Positions 43,849-53,193 are shown, numbered from the stretch's first letter. The stretch is DNA of 64,000 bases from Dyadobacter bucti (GCF_005869225.1 NZ_SWFP01000007.1:372001-436000), one strand, 5' to 3'. The notes: generated by a model from the letters alone, not told the origin. A program made the numbers and translations.

Positions 43849-44661
43849 TTAATTCATTTTGCTCATTACCATTTTGTCAAATTGTTTATCCGACAAAATT
43901 TTCCTAAAAAACAGCATCACTTTTGCCCCTGAAGCACCGGCGTATCTCGTTTTCGGAGTCTTTGCTTCGATCCCTTCTTTGATAAGCTTCGCAATGACGA
44001 TCGGCTCGGCAGCATCTTTTTCGATTTTCGCATACATTTTGCTTACCGCTTTGGCCAATTGACCGTACGACGTCTCACCAGAAACTTTCATCAAATAATC
44101 AGTTCCAAGCCCGATCATCTCTGATTTTGTACCTCCCGGCTCAATCACAATGACGTCAATTCCGAAAGACTTCACTTCTTTACGAAGTGCATCGCTCAAT
44201 CCTTCAATGGCAAATTTACTGGCATGATACCACCCGCCCATTGGCAAAGTTACTTTACCGCCCACCGACGATATGTTCACGATTTTACCAAAATTGTTTT
44301 TTCGCATGGTCGGCAACACCAATTGGATCAGTCGCGCCACGCCGAAAACATTTACTTCCATCTGATATTTTGCATCCGATATCGACATGTCTTCCAATGC
44401 ACCATAATAGCCTGAGCCCGCATTGTTTACCAGGATATCTATACTTCCGGCTTCGCCTAATATTTGCGTGACACATTTGGCTAGACTTTCTTCGCTAGTG
44501 ACATCCAAAGAAATCGGTTTTATTCCATATCCCTTCAAATCCTCCATCTTTTTAATTCTGCGCGCGGCACCATATACATTGTAGCCATTTTGCGCCAAAT
44601 ATATCGCCGTTGCTTTTCCAATTCCTGCCGAGGCTCCTGTAACTAAGACTGTCTTTCCCAT
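43849..44661 (-). CDS. Short-chain dehydrogenase/reductase
   Basis: A 270-residue SDR. The cofactor motif is VTGASAGIGKATA (about 6-18). NNAGSGYYG and the active site YHASK, with Ser in VNISSVGGKVTLPMGGWYHASK, are in order. The C-terminal helix region ends KILSDKQFDKMVMSKMN. It follows the Crp-like gene in the opposite sense to transcription order only if a separate promoter is used: on the minus strand this gene comes first and the 43260 gene second. The substrate is unknown. Confidence 0.9.
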   Translation of the reverse strand: MGKTVLVTGASAGIGKATAIYLAQNGYNVYGAARRIKKMEDLKGYGIKPISLDVTSEESLAKCVTQILGEAGSIDILVNNAGSGYYGALEDMSISDAKYQMEVNVFGVARLIQLVLPTMRKNNFGKIVNISSVGGKVTLPMGGWYHASKFAIEGLSDALRKEVKSFGIDVIVIEPGGTKSEMIGLGTDYLMKVSGETSYGQLAKAVSKMYAKIEKDAAEPIVIAKLIKEGIEAKTPKTRYAGASGAKVMLFFRKILSDKQFDKMVMSKMN

Positions 44662-45296
44662 TTTTTTCGTTTTTGATGTTCAACAGGTCAAAGGTGCAGC
44701 ATGTAAAAGTGGGATTATTTGTCATTTGGCAAAAAGCGAATATTCCCCGCCACCCCGATCTTTGCGGCCATAAGCGCGGTGGAGTCGGTCCGGCGACGCG
44801 CAGTCCGCCGATGCGCAGCCGGCCAGACAAAAAGCTTATAGTGCCGTAAATAGTGAAATGGTAATTGCCAATTGACAAATGGGAAGGAGAATCGTGCAAG
44901 AAGAGCAGCATCCGGATCGCTGCATTGATCTCGGCGGGAACACCGGACTTTTTAAAGGGGAAAGGGTGTCAAAAGGCTGTATTCCCAATTATCTGCGAGA
45001 GCTCATAGCAATTGAAAGCAACAAACGGAACCTATAGTTGGAATCCTTCAATGATGAAAAGTCCCAAACTGATCATGACCAGTCTGAGACTTTGCTGAAA
45101 ATTAATTTACAGGCCAATACATCATGTGGTTTTGGACGAAGTGAACTTCTGTCTTTTTCGGAGCTTCATGGTGACGCATGATTCGGTACTTGTCAAAACT
45201 GGTTTCCGAGCAACCGCGTCCTTATGTGTCAGAGCTCAGCAAAATACATTGCCGCGCCCGTCCACTGCCTGCACCATATTTCAGGAAGGTCCTCCA
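44662..45296. other. 635-base gap with a GC-rich patch and a hairpin
   Basis: No coding frame was accepted. From about 44735 to 44830 the sequence is clearly richer in G and C (CCGCCACC, GGTCCGGCGACGCGC) than its neighbours, which may mark a remnant of foreign DNA. A hairpin at 45058-45093 (AAAGTC.CA.ACTG pairing with CAGT.TG.GACTTT) would serve as terminator for the small gene at 45297. Confidence 0.4.
45058..45093 (-). terminator. Hairpin, probable terminator of the 45297 gene
   Basis: AAAGTCcCAaACTG pairs with CAGTcTGaGACTTT (two mismatched positions) around an eight-base loop. On the minus strand it ends GACTTTTC, a short T-run, about 200 bases past the gene. Confidence 0.5.
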
Positions 45297-45671
45297 TCAC
45301 TTCTTTGCCTGCCTGACAGCCGTAATCGGAAAATCCCCGTATTGCGATCCTATCATTCCAGTGAGTGTGTCGCCTTTTTGCACGAAACTGTATTTGAATA
45401 CCCCGTTCTGGTTTTCTGTCGTAAAAGTGACTTTATCCTGATCGACGGTCAATCCCTGCATCTCATTCTTTTCAGCAGCCTCTACGTATCCGACGGTCTT
45501 GTTTTCCTTTTGCTCAAAAACCAAAAATCCCGATTCGTATTCAGGCGGAACATCACTGATCAGGTATTTCCAGGTACCAACCAGGTCGTCGGCTGTAATT
45601 GCTTTCCGTGCAGCCATCGAGCACAAACTGACTGCGATAAAGGTTAGAAGGATGTAGTGTTTTGTTTTCAT
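45297..45671 (-). CDS. Small exported protein, lipocalin-like
   Basis: A 124-residue protein with a signal peptide (about 1-20, ending CSMAA). After it come DDLVGTWKYLISDVPPEYESGFLVFEQKENKTVGYV and further strands ending TLTGMIGSQYGDFPITAVR. The opening GTWKY and the alternation of strands resemble small lipocalin-like/calycin proteins of Bacteroidota. The function is unknown. It is divergent from the DUF6660 gene at 45834. Confidence 0.6.
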   Translation of the reverse strand: MKTKHYILLTFIAVSLCSMAARKAITADDLVGTWKYLISDVPPEYESGFLVFEQKENKTVGYVEAAEKNEMQGLTVDQDKVTFTTENQNGVFKYSFVQKGDTLTGMIGSQYGDFPITAVRQAKK

Positions 45672-45833
45672 GTCGATTGCGAAGTTTAAGTTTGAAAGAT
45701 CAGCTACTTAGTCGGAAATTATAAATAAATATCGGGATTTTCATCAGCCATCCAACGATGTGCGCCCTGGATGCAGGCAGTAAATTTTCTTTTTGCCTAC
45801 CTGTTGCACGTTCCTATGCCGTAAATTCGCTTC

Positions 45834-46160
45834 ATGAAATTATCGCTGATCGTATTGGCTTTCTATATCGGGTTCCTGTCCTGCTTTCCCTGCCAGGATA
45901 CCCCTGCTCATAAAGCGGATAGCGTCGTTTCCGGTGCGGTTATTGCACACGACGACGTACATCAGAATGGTACAGCTGCCGATATTTGTTCCCCTTTCTG
46001 CGCTTGCTCTTGCTGCGCAACTGTGAACATTCCACCAATGATCTTCGGCTATGTACTTCCCTCACCTTTGCTGGCCAGCCCGGAGAAATCCTTCGAATAC
46101 AAAGCTTCATTTGACCAAAGTAATGCCGGATTGATCTGGCAGCCGCCGCGTTTGGTGTAA
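45834..46160 (+). CDS. DUF6660-like small exported protein
   Basis: A 108-residue protein with a signal peptide holding two Cys (MKLSLIVLAFYIGFLSCFPCQD), a His/Asp-rich part (AVIAHDDVHQNGTAADICSPFCACSCCA) and a C-terminal end GLIWQPPRLV. These fit the DUF6660 pattern found just before CusA/CzcA pump genes in Bacteroidota. Six or more Cys and three His near the middle suggest metal binding in the periplasm. It precedes the pump gene at 46251 by 90 bases. Confidence 0.72.
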   Translation: MKLSLIVLAFYIGFLSCFPCQDTPAHKADSVVSGAVIAHDDVHQNGTAADICSPFCACSCCATVNIPPMIFGYVLPSPLLASPEKSFEYKASFDQSNAGLIWQPPRLV

Positions 46161-46250
46161 CCCCATTCCGTTTTTCAGTTTGGTCTTTTCTGTCGGCTAT
46201 TGCATAGCCGGTGAAAGACTATATCTGCACACTTTTCATGTTACATTCAA

Positions 46251-49200
46251 ATGCTGGATAGAATCATTCATTTTTCGATCCGCAACAAGCTTATCGTGGG
46301 CATTTTTACGCTCGGGCTGGTTGTGTGGGGGCTTTGGAGTGCGTCGAACATCCCTGTCGACGCAGTGCCCGATATTACCAATAATCAAGTACAAGTGATC
46401 ACGTTGACGCCGACCCTGGCTGCCCAGGAAACCGAGCAGCTGGTGACGTATCCCATAGAACAAAGCCTGGCAAACCTGCCCGACCTTGTTGAAATGCGGT
46501 CCATTTCCCGTTTCGGGCTATCCGTGATCACCGTCGTTTTTGAAGACGATATCGATATATATTTCGCCAGGCAGCTTATTAACGAAAAGCTGAAAGAGGC
46601 CGAGGAGAAAATCCCAAAAGGCCTCGGAACGCCGGAACTTGCTCCTGTCAGTACAGGTCTTGGGGAAGTTTACCAGTATGTTATCCACCCAAAAAAGGGT
46701 TCTGAAAACAAATACTCAGCCATGGACCTGCGCACGATGCAGGACTGGATAGTCGCCCGCCAGCTCTACGGCACCAAGGGCGTTGCCGAGGTGAACAGTT
46801 TTGGCGGGCTGCTCAAACAATACGAAGTAGCTGTAAATCCGCAAAGGCTGAAAGGCATGAATGTCACCATTGCCGATATTTTCACCGCCCTGGCAAAAAA
46901 CAATGAAAATACCGGAGGTGCCTATATTGATAAAAAGCCAAATGCCTACTTCATCCGGGGTATCGGACTGGTTTCGTCGCTCGATGACATCAGGACTATT
47001 GTGGTTAAAAACGTAAATGGTATTCCCGTTCTGGTTCGCGACGTCGCCGATGTACGTTTAGGCAGCGCCGTTCGCTATGGATCGGTGACCTACAACGGAG
47101 AAAAAGAGGTAGTGGGAGGTATTGTCATGATGCTGAAAGGCTCAAACAGTGCCGCAGTTGTTGAGCGGGTAAAAACGAAAATGGCCACCATTCAAAAATC
47201 GCTTCCCGCCGATGTGGAAGTGGAAGCTTATCTGGACCGGACCGAGCTGGTTGAACGCGCCATCAATACCGTAAAAACCAACCTGATCGAAGGAGCATTG
47301 ATCGTCGTTTTTGTACTTGTGTTGTTCCTGGGGAACCTGCGCGCCGGTCTGATCGTCGCTTCCGCCATCCCGCTTGCCATGCTTTTTGCGCTCGGCATGA
47401 TGAATACCTTTGGCGTCTCGGCTAACCTGATGAGCCTTGGTGCGATTGATTTCGGATTGATTGTGGATGGGGCAGTCATCATTGTCGAAGCGGTGCTCCA
47501 TCATTTGGCATTACGAAAAACCACTGAAAAACTAACCCAGGATCAGATGGACCAGGAGGTGTTTGATTCGGCTTCCAAGATCCGGAGCAGCGCTGCCTTT
47601 GGTGAGATCATCATCATGATCGTTTACATTCCAATCCTCTCTCTCGTAGGTATCGAAGGCAAAATGTTCAGGCCGATGGCAGAAACCGTTTCCTTTGCGA
47701 TCCTCGGTGCTTTAATCCTGTCGATGACATACATTCCCATGATGGCTGCACTCGTTTTGCCCAAGACGGTCTCTCACAAAAAGACACTTTCCGACAAATT
47801 GATGGACCGCATACAGGCAGCTTATCTGCCTGTCCTTATGTGGGCGATTCGTTTCAGGATAACGATTGTGTCGGCTGCAATAGCCGTTTTCGCCATTACG
47901 ATTTTCTTTTTTTCAAGAATGGGCGGTGAGTTCATCCCGCAGCTCGAAGAGGGTGATTTTGCATTCCATTGTATCCTTCCCCAGGGAACCTCATTATCCC
48001 AAAGCGTGGAAACTTCCATGCAGGCCAGCAGGATCATCAAGTCGTTCCCCGAGGTAAAAATGGTGGTGGGGAAAACAGGCAGCGCAGAAGTCCCAACCGA
48101 TCCCATGCCGCCGGAAGCCACCGATCTGATAGTGGTCCTCAAACCAAAGGACCAATGGACAACAACGAAGAATTATACCGAGCTCGCCAGTATGATCCAG
48201 GAAAAGCTCGAAGTGATCCCTGGGGTGTTTTTCGAGGCTAACCAACCGATCCAAATGCGTTTTAACGAGCTGATGACCGGTGTCCGACAGGATGTTGCCA
48301 TCAAGGTGTTCGGAGAGAATATTGACACCCTGGCCGCCATTGCGCCCAAAGTTGCCGAGGTTGTCCAAAGTGTCCGGGGTGCCACCAGTCCGCAGATCGA
48401 GCGAACAACAGGACTTCCGCAGATCACGATCCAGTACGACCGGGCCAAGATCGCAGCGTATGGCATGAACATTGAGGACATCAACCGCTCGGTACGTACA
48501 GCCTTTGCAGGGGAAGCCGCAGGCGTAGTATTTGAAAATGAACGCAAATTTGATCTGGTTGTACGCCTCGACAGCGCGAACCGCTCCTCAATCGACGATG
48601 TGAGCGATCTGTTTGTGGCTATGGCCGACGGAACACAGATCCCGCTCTCGCAGGTTGCCACCATTTCCTTCAAGGACGGGCCCGCCCAGATCAGTCGTGA
48701 AGACGGGAAACGTCGCATTGTAGTCGGCTTCAATGTACGCGGACGCGATGTGCAAAGTGTTGTAACGGATATCCGTACAAAACTGTCGGGGGCAAATCTC
48801 TTGCCAACGGGATACTACTATACTTACGGGGGCACATTTGAAAACCTGCAGAAAGCTACCTCCCGGTTACTGATCGCTGTCCCTATTGCCCTTGCACTGA
48901 TTTTTGTTTTGCTATACTTCACATTCGGCTCCTTCAAAGAGTCTCTTATGATTTATACAGCCATTCCAATGAGTGCGATCGGGGGTGTGTTTGCGTTACA
49001 GCTGAGGGGCATGCCATTCAGTATTTCCGCGGGCGTAGGTTTCATTGCCCTGTTTGGTGTGGCCGTGTTAAATGGTATTGTTTTGATCAGTACTTTTAAT
49101 CAGCTAAAAAAAAGCGGTGTAGAAGAGCTCATGACACGGGTCGTAGAAGGCACCAAGATGCGGCTCAGGCCCGTACTGATGACCGCGACGGTTGCTTCCC

Positions 49201-50570
49201 TTGGTTTTGTTCCGATGGCTTTTTCGACCGGAGCCGGCGGCGAAGTGCAAAAACCTCTGGCAACTGTGGTAATCGGCGGGCTGGTGACCGCTACTTTCCT
49301 GACACTTGTCGTATTGCCGCTACTCTATATTCTGTTTGAAAAACGAAACGGAAAAATATCAGGTGCCGCCGCAGCAATACTTGTTTCACTTGTCAGCACT
49401 GGCGGAAATGTTGACGCGCAGGATCGCCAGTTCCCTGATCAGCGTGTGCGGATCGGGCAGCTTCTGGACGCCGGCAAAACCAACCTGGAACTGGAAGTAA
49501 ACCGGAAAGAGATCATACAAGGCGAATATCAGGTCAAATCAGCCGGTCTGATCCCAAAGACAGGCGTTTTTGCCGAAAATGAGGATCTCAGGCCCACTGA
49601 TGGTAAAGGTATTCTTAAAATAGGTTTGTCCCAGAGCCTTCCGTGGCCAGGACTTTACAAAGCGCAAAAGAACCTTTACCGGCAGCAGCTGGAAGCAACG
49701 AAAGCAAGTGGCGTAATAATCGGAACAAATCTCAGGAAAGAAGTCCGCTCGGTGTACTACCAGCTTTGGTATCTGCAGGAGAGAGGAAAGTTGTTTCAAA
49801 GTCTGGACAGCATATATACTGAACTGAACCGAACTACGGCGTTGCGTGTACGGACTGGAGATACACCCGGGCTGGACAGTATTGCCGCCAGCGCCCGGTC
49901 CCGCGAACTAAAAGCCTTCATGGCTCAGACGACAACAGATATCCGAATGCAGCAGCGGCTATTGATGCAGCTACTCAATGTTGAGCAACGGTATCTGCCA
50001 CCCGACAGCGCGTTACAGAAGCTGCCATTGCCCGACGGTATGCAGCAGGGATCTCACCCGGTCATTGAACTTCAGAAAAGGAATGTGGAAATCGCCGGCG
50101 CAGGTGTTTCGGTGGCCCGAAATGAAAATAAGCCTGATTTTTCCGGCCGATTCTTTTCACAGCGTCTCTATGGACTCAGCGATCCTTTTACAGGATTTTC
50201 GGTGAGTGCCGCTTTTCCAATCCTGGGGTCCGGCTCTTATCGTAACCGGGTGAAGGCCGCAAAAGCGGAAGTGGATGTGCAGCAAAGTCAGCTTGCATAC
50301 AGCGAGCGGCTCTACCAAACCCAATTGGCACAGGCACAGCAGGAGGTTGAAAAAAACATGGCCATGCTGACCTACTATGAAACCACAGGGATCGCCCAGG
50401 CAGCAGAAATCATCAAATCATCCACTCTTGCCTACAAACAGGGCGAGATCAGTTTTGCCGAATTGTCGCAGTTTTTGACACAGGCGATAGACATCCGGCG
50501 CAATTACCTGGACAACATGAATGCCTACAACCAGTCGGTGATCCAATTCAATTATTTTCTGAATCGATAA
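46251..50570 (+). CDS. CusA/CzcA heavy-metal RND permease fused to a TolC-like channel domain
   Basis: A 1439-residue fusion. Residues 1 to about 1033 are an HME-type RND pump: the TM4 motif FGLIVDGAVIIVEAVLHHL has the metal-pump form, and the periplasmic part has SRFGLSVITVVFEDDIDIYFARQ and MRFNELMTGVRQDVAIKVFGE, typical of CusA/CzcA. From about 1035 a hydrophobic signal-like segment (AAAAILVSLVSTGG) leads to a TolC-type domain (about 1060-1439, LPWPGLYKAQKNLYRQQLEA and AELSQFLTQAIDIRRNYLDNM). Such fusions are known in Bacteroidota. Export of Cu(I)/Ag(I) or Co/Zn/Cd is expected. The adaptor follows after 3 bases. Confidence 0.92.
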   Translation: MLDRIIHFSIRNKLIVGIFTLGLVVWGLWSASNIPVDAVPDITNNQVQVITLTPTLAAQETEQLVTYPIEQSLANLPDLVEMRSISRFGLSVITVVFEDDIDIYFARQLINEKLKEAEEKIPKGLGTPELAPVSTGLGEVYQYVIHPKKGSENKYSAMDLRTMQDWIVARQLYGTKGVAEVNSFGGLLKQYEVAVNPQRLKGMNVTIADIFTALAKNNENTGGAYIDKKPNAYFIRGIGLVSSLDDIRTIVVKNVNGIPVLVRDVADVRLGSAVRYGSVTYNGEKEVVGGIVMMLKGSNSAAVVERVKTKMATIQKSLPADVEVEAYLDRTELVERAINTVKTNLIEGALIVVFVLVLFLGNLRAGLIVASAIPLAMLFALGMMNTFGVSANLMSLGAIDFGLIVDGAVIIVEAVLHHLALRKTTEKLTQDQMDQEVFDSASKIRSSAAFGEIIIMIVYIPILSLVGIEGKMFRPMAETVSFAILGALILSMTYIPMMAALVLPKTVSHKKTLSDKLMDRIQAAYLPVLMWAIRFRITIVSAAIAVFAITIFFFSRMGGEFIPQLEEGDFAFHCILPQGTSLSQSVETSMQASRIIKSFPEVKMVVGKTGSAEVPTDPMPPEATDLIVVLKPKDQWTTTKNYTELASMIQEKLEVIPGVFFEANQPIQMRFNELMTGVRQDVAIKVFGENIDTLAAIAPKVAEVVQSVRGATSPQIERTTGLPQITIQYDRAKIAAYGMNIEDINRSVRTAFAGEAAGVVFENERKFDLVVRLDSANRSSIDDVSDLFVAMADGTQIPLSQVATISFKDGPAQISREDGKRRIVVGFNVRGRDVQSVVTDIRTKLSGANLLPTGYYYTYGGTFENLQKATSRLLIAVPIALALIFVLLYFTFGSFKESLMIYTAIPMSAIGGVFALQLRGMPFSISAGVGFIALFGVAVLNGIVLISTFNQLKKSGVEELMTRVVEGTKMRLRPVLMTATVASLGFVPMAFSTGAGGEVQKPLATVVIGGLVTATFLTLVVLPLLYILFEKRNGKISGAAAAILVSLVSTGGNVDAQDRQFPDQRVRIGQLLDAGKTNLELEVNRKEIIQGEYQVKSAGLIPKTGVFAENEDLRPTDGKGILKIGLSQSLPWPGLYKAQKNLYRQQLEATKASGVIIGTNLRKEVRSVYYQLWYLQERGKLFQSLDSIYTELNRTTALRVRTGDTPGLDSIAASARSRELKAFMAQTTTDIRMQQRLLMQLLNVEQRYLPPDSALQKLPLPDGMQQGSHPVIELQKRNVEIAGAGVSVARNENKPDFSGRFFSQRLYGLSDPFTGFSVSAAFPILGSGSYRNRVKAAKAEVDVQQSQLAYSERLYQTQLAQAQQEVEKNMAMLTYYETTGIAQAAEIIKSSTLAYKQGEISFAELSQFLTQAIDIRRNYLDNMNAYNQSVIQFNYFLNR

Positions 50571-50573
50571 ACA

Positions 50574-51848
50574 ATGAAAAAGCTATTAATTATAACGAGT
50601 CTCCTGGTATGGCTGTACCTGATGACTTCCTGCAGAGGGGGAAAACAAGATGAGCAGAAAACCGACGAGCCCGCCGGAGAAGGTGGTCATGATGCGCATG
50701 AAAATCCTGGCACTGCGAGCCTGACCTCTGAGCAGATCAAGAGCATTGGCGTAGCAATCGGGAGCATAGAAGAGAAAGAGCTGACGGCCGTGCTCAAAGC
50801 AAACGGAACATTGAAAGTCCCTAATCAGAACAGGGCGACCGTCAATACGCTTTACAGCGGTGTGATACAGACGTTACGCACCCAACCCGGCGACAAGGTA
50901 GCCAGGGGCCAGGTTATTGCAACAATTGCCAACCCGGATTTTATGCGGTCGCAGGAAGAGTATGTCGCCACAAATGACCGGATTGCATTGGCAGAGCTTG
51001 AATACAACCGCCAGAAAGAACTGTCAGCCGGAAATGCCGGAGCATTGAAAAACTTCCAGGCTGCGACAACCGAACTGAAAATGCTGCAAACCCGCCGCAA
51101 TCTGCTGGCCCAGCAGATCCGTTTGATGGGGATCGATCCTGCGGTGCTTAGCGACGGAAAGTTGATTACAACATTGTCGGTAAAAAGTCCGATATCCGGA
51201 GTGATAAGCAATGTCAGCGCCCAGATAGGCAGCTACGCGGACCTGACCACCCCCATAGCTGAGATCGTTGACAACAGTCAGCTTCACCTGGATTTGTTTG
51301 TATACGAAAAAGACCTGCCCAAAATCCGCGAAAATCAGGTGATACATTTCACCTTAACCAACGCTCCCGGTAAGGAATATGATGCTCAGATCTTCTCTCT
51401 CGGCTCTTCCTTTGAAGGAGAAAGTAAAGCGGTTTCAGTGCATGCTAAGGTATTGGGCAATAAGTCAGGCCTGATCGACGGCATGAATATCACTGCCGCC
51501 GTGAGCCTGGAAAAGGCCAAAGTTCCGGCTGTTCCCTCAGAAGCAATTGTCAACGTTCAGGGGCAGGATTACATTTTCATTGTTACAGATCCGTACAAGG
51601 AAGGAAATACTGCCGCACGGCCAGACCATCCGGAGGGTGAGCAACATGACCACAAAAAAGGCGAAGCTATAAACGAAGGCCCCGGCCTCACTTTTGAAAA
51701 GATACCTGTTGCAAAGGGAACAACCGATATCGGCTACACAGAGATCACATTGCTGAAATCCATCCCACAAAACGCCCAGGTAGTGGTCAAAGGAGCCTTT
51801 TTTGTCCTTGCCAAAATGAACAATGCAAGTGGCGAGCATGCGCATTGA
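50574..51848 (+). CDS. Heavy-metal RND adaptor, CusB/CzcB type, with His-rich ends
   Basis: A 424-residue lipoprotein (signal MKKLLIITSLLVWLYLMTSC, lipobox LMTSC). Directly after the lipid anchor comes an acidic His stretch (GEGGHDAHENPG). The adaptor order follows: lipoyl half GVIQTLRTQPGDKVARGQVIATI, helical hairpin, second half VKSPISGVISNVSAQIG, barrel. A His/Asp-rich insert (RPDHPEGEQHDHKKGEA, about 344-360) and a GEHAH end are likely metal sites. It works with the fused pump at 46251. Confidence 0.92.
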   Translation: MKKLLIITSLLVWLYLMTSCRGGKQDEQKTDEPAGEGGHDAHENPGTASLTSEQIKSIGVAIGSIEEKELTAVLKANGTLKVPNQNRATVNTLYSGVIQTLRTQPGDKVARGQVIATIANPDFMRSQEEYVATNDRIALAELEYNRQKELSAGNAGALKNFQAATTELKMLQTRRNLLAQQIRLMGIDPAVLSDGKLITTLSVKSPISGVISNVSAQIGSYADLTTPIAEIVDNSQLHLDLFVYEKDLPKIRENQVIHFTLTNAPGKEYDAQIFSLGSSFEGESKAVSVHAKVLGNKSGLIDGMNITAAVSLEKAKVPAVPSEAIVNVQGQDYIFIVTDPYKEGNTAARPDHPEGEQHDHKKGEAINEGPGLTFEKIPVAKGTTDIGYTEITLLKSIPQNAQVVVKGAFFVLAKMNNASGEHAH

Positions 51849-51857
51849 TGAAACACC

Positions 51858-51883
51858 GGCTGGCGGAATGGTTACCGTCAGCC
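51858..51883 (+). terminator. Hairpin after the adaptor gene
   Basis: GGCTGGCGG pairs with CCGTCAGCC (one G-T pair) around an eight-base loop, 10 bases past the adaptor stop. The tail is CCGGGGAAAAA rather than T, so termination strength is doubtful. Confidence 0.4.
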
Positions 51884-51982
51884 CCGGGGAAAAATGCTTT
51901 CAATCCCCTGGCAAATTCAAAATTTTGTACCTTGTTGCAAACTTTCCAGACAAGCACTATAAAAACTAAAAAAAAGTTGAAA

Positions 51983-52350
51983 ATGCACACATTAGAAGAA
52001 GTTCAGGATAAGCATATTGGGAAAATTGGAACACCGCCTCGGGATAAATTTGAATACGAACTTCAAGTGGAGTTAGCGGGTAAACTAACTTCCTTTTCCG
52101 ACCATCTGGACGATCAATACGGAAAACGGGGAACTACAGAGAGAGAGAGCAATATGAAGAAGAATTTGAAGCCTTCAAGTTGGGAGCTATGATTCAGGAA
52201 TTGCGAAAAAAGCAAGGCATGACACAGGATCAACTTGCTAACAAATGCGGTACGACAAAAACTTACATATCCCGCATTGAAAACAATGCCAGTGATATTC
52301 GGCTTTCCACTTTGATGCGGATTATAAGGGAAGGTTTGGGAGGAATTTGA
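51983..52350 (+). pseudogene. Chimeric HigA/XRE-type antitoxin, frameshifted twice
   Basis: The frame from the ATG at 51983 begins MHTLEEVQDKHIGKIGTPPR, an antitoxin N-terminus. A second, similar N-terminus follows at once (DDQYGKRGTTER). After the run (AG)6 at 52138-52149 the reading frame is lost; removing one AG unit restores EREQYEEEFEAF and then the helix-turn-helix QGMTQDQLANKCGTTKTYIS. A second lesion near 52345 gives an early stop; one extra A would continue NLKLSMT, the usual antitoxin end. No toxin gene of the HigB/RelE type is upstream. Confidence 0.75.
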
Positions 52351-52420
52351 AGCTCAGCATGACGCATTTTCAGCAGAAACAACAACTGTATCAAACGACA
52401 ACATCAAACACTATAATTAA

Positions 52421-52774
52421 ATGAAAAAGTTAATTTTCATATCATATGACTTCGGGATGAAGGGCGACTATGAAGGGCTATTTAAATGGCTGGATGAAAA
52501 CAATGCCGAAGAGCGCGGATACGGAATAGGTATCATCAAAGAATATTCTTACGATAATAAATCTATCAAAACCGATAATGAGTTTTGGGAGTTTGTAAGA
52601 GATGAATTGAAAAACAAGGTTAAGTTAGGATCTAATGACCGAATTTACATGATTTGGAACAGTTTAGAATCCAATAAAACAAAAGCTGCATTTTTATTTG
52701 GGCGAAGCAAGCAATCTCCATGGGCAGGATATGCGCAAAATAATTTGTTGCAAAATCTTGATTTGGATGTATAA
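52421..52774 (+). CDS. Unknown protein coupled to a PIN-domain gene
   Basis: A 117-residue protein MKKLIFISYDFGMKGDYEGLF with mixed strand and helix. The opening (strand, YD, G, then a helix) is reminiscent of small ferredoxin-like proteins such as VapD or Cas2-type, but this is only a shape. The middle has KLGSNDRIYMIWNSLESNKTKAAFLFG. No DNA-binding motif is visible. Its stop overlaps the ATG of the PIN gene by one base (TAATG), so the two are translated together. It may be the antitoxin or a cofactor of the PIN protein. Confidence 0.55.
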   Translation: MKKLIFISYDFGMKGDYEGLFKWLDENNAEERGYGIGIIKEYSYDNKSIKTDNEFWEFVRDELKNKVKLGSNDRIYMIWNSLESNKTKAAFLFGRSKQSPWAGYAQNNLLQNLDLDV

Positions 52775-53193
52775 TGAAAATAATAATAGATACCTGTTTT
52801 TGGATTGCCCTATACAATCCCGAAAAACATATTCAAATTAATGATGATATCAATTTCATTTCCGACTTTATTGAAGACCAGGAAATAATAATTCCTTTTC
52901 CCAGTTTGTACGAGTTTTTAAATTCTAAATTTTCCAGAAGAAACGATGCTTTGCATTTTCAAAAGTTACTATCCAAACCCAATTACATAAAAGTAGATGA
53001 TAGTTCCTATAAAGATGGTGCATTGGATAGTTTTTTTGAAAAAGCTATAAATGAATTTAACGATGTCAGTCTAGTAGATGAAATTATCAAAGAAATCATC
53101 TCAGCCAAATCTTTCAAAATTGACTATCTAATATCTTTCGATGATGGGTTGAATAATTATGCGAGGTCAATTGGCGTAAAGACATACAGTTAA
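52774..53193 (+). CDS. PIN-domain ribonuclease-like protein
   Basis: A 139-residue protein with a PIN-like acidic set: Asp6 (IIIDTCFWIALYN), Glu47 (PSLYEFLNS), Asp97 and Asp102 (NDVSLVDEII), and Asp123/Asp124 in the terminal YLISFDDGL stretch, where PIN domains carry their last Asp. This is VapC-type chemistry: metal-dependent cleavage of RNA. It has no signal peptide. It is coupled to the 117-residue gene upstream. A toxin-antitoxin pair is likely, but the partner is not a known VapB. Confidence 0.72.
   Translation: MKIIIDTCFWIALYNPEKHIQINDDINFISDFIEDQEIIIPFPSLYEFLNSKFSRRNDALHFQKLLSKPNYIKVDDSSYKDGALDSFFEKAINEFNDVSLVDEIIKEIISAKSFKIDYLISFDDGLNNYARSIGVKTYS

Noticed and set aside
44552-44911. 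119-codon frame on the minus strand
   Set aside because: It overlaps the SDR start region and the GC-rich patch and has no protein-like features.
45126-45647. 173-codon frame on the plus strand
   Set aside because: It overlaps the small exported protein on the other strand, which has a signal peptide and family-like pattern.
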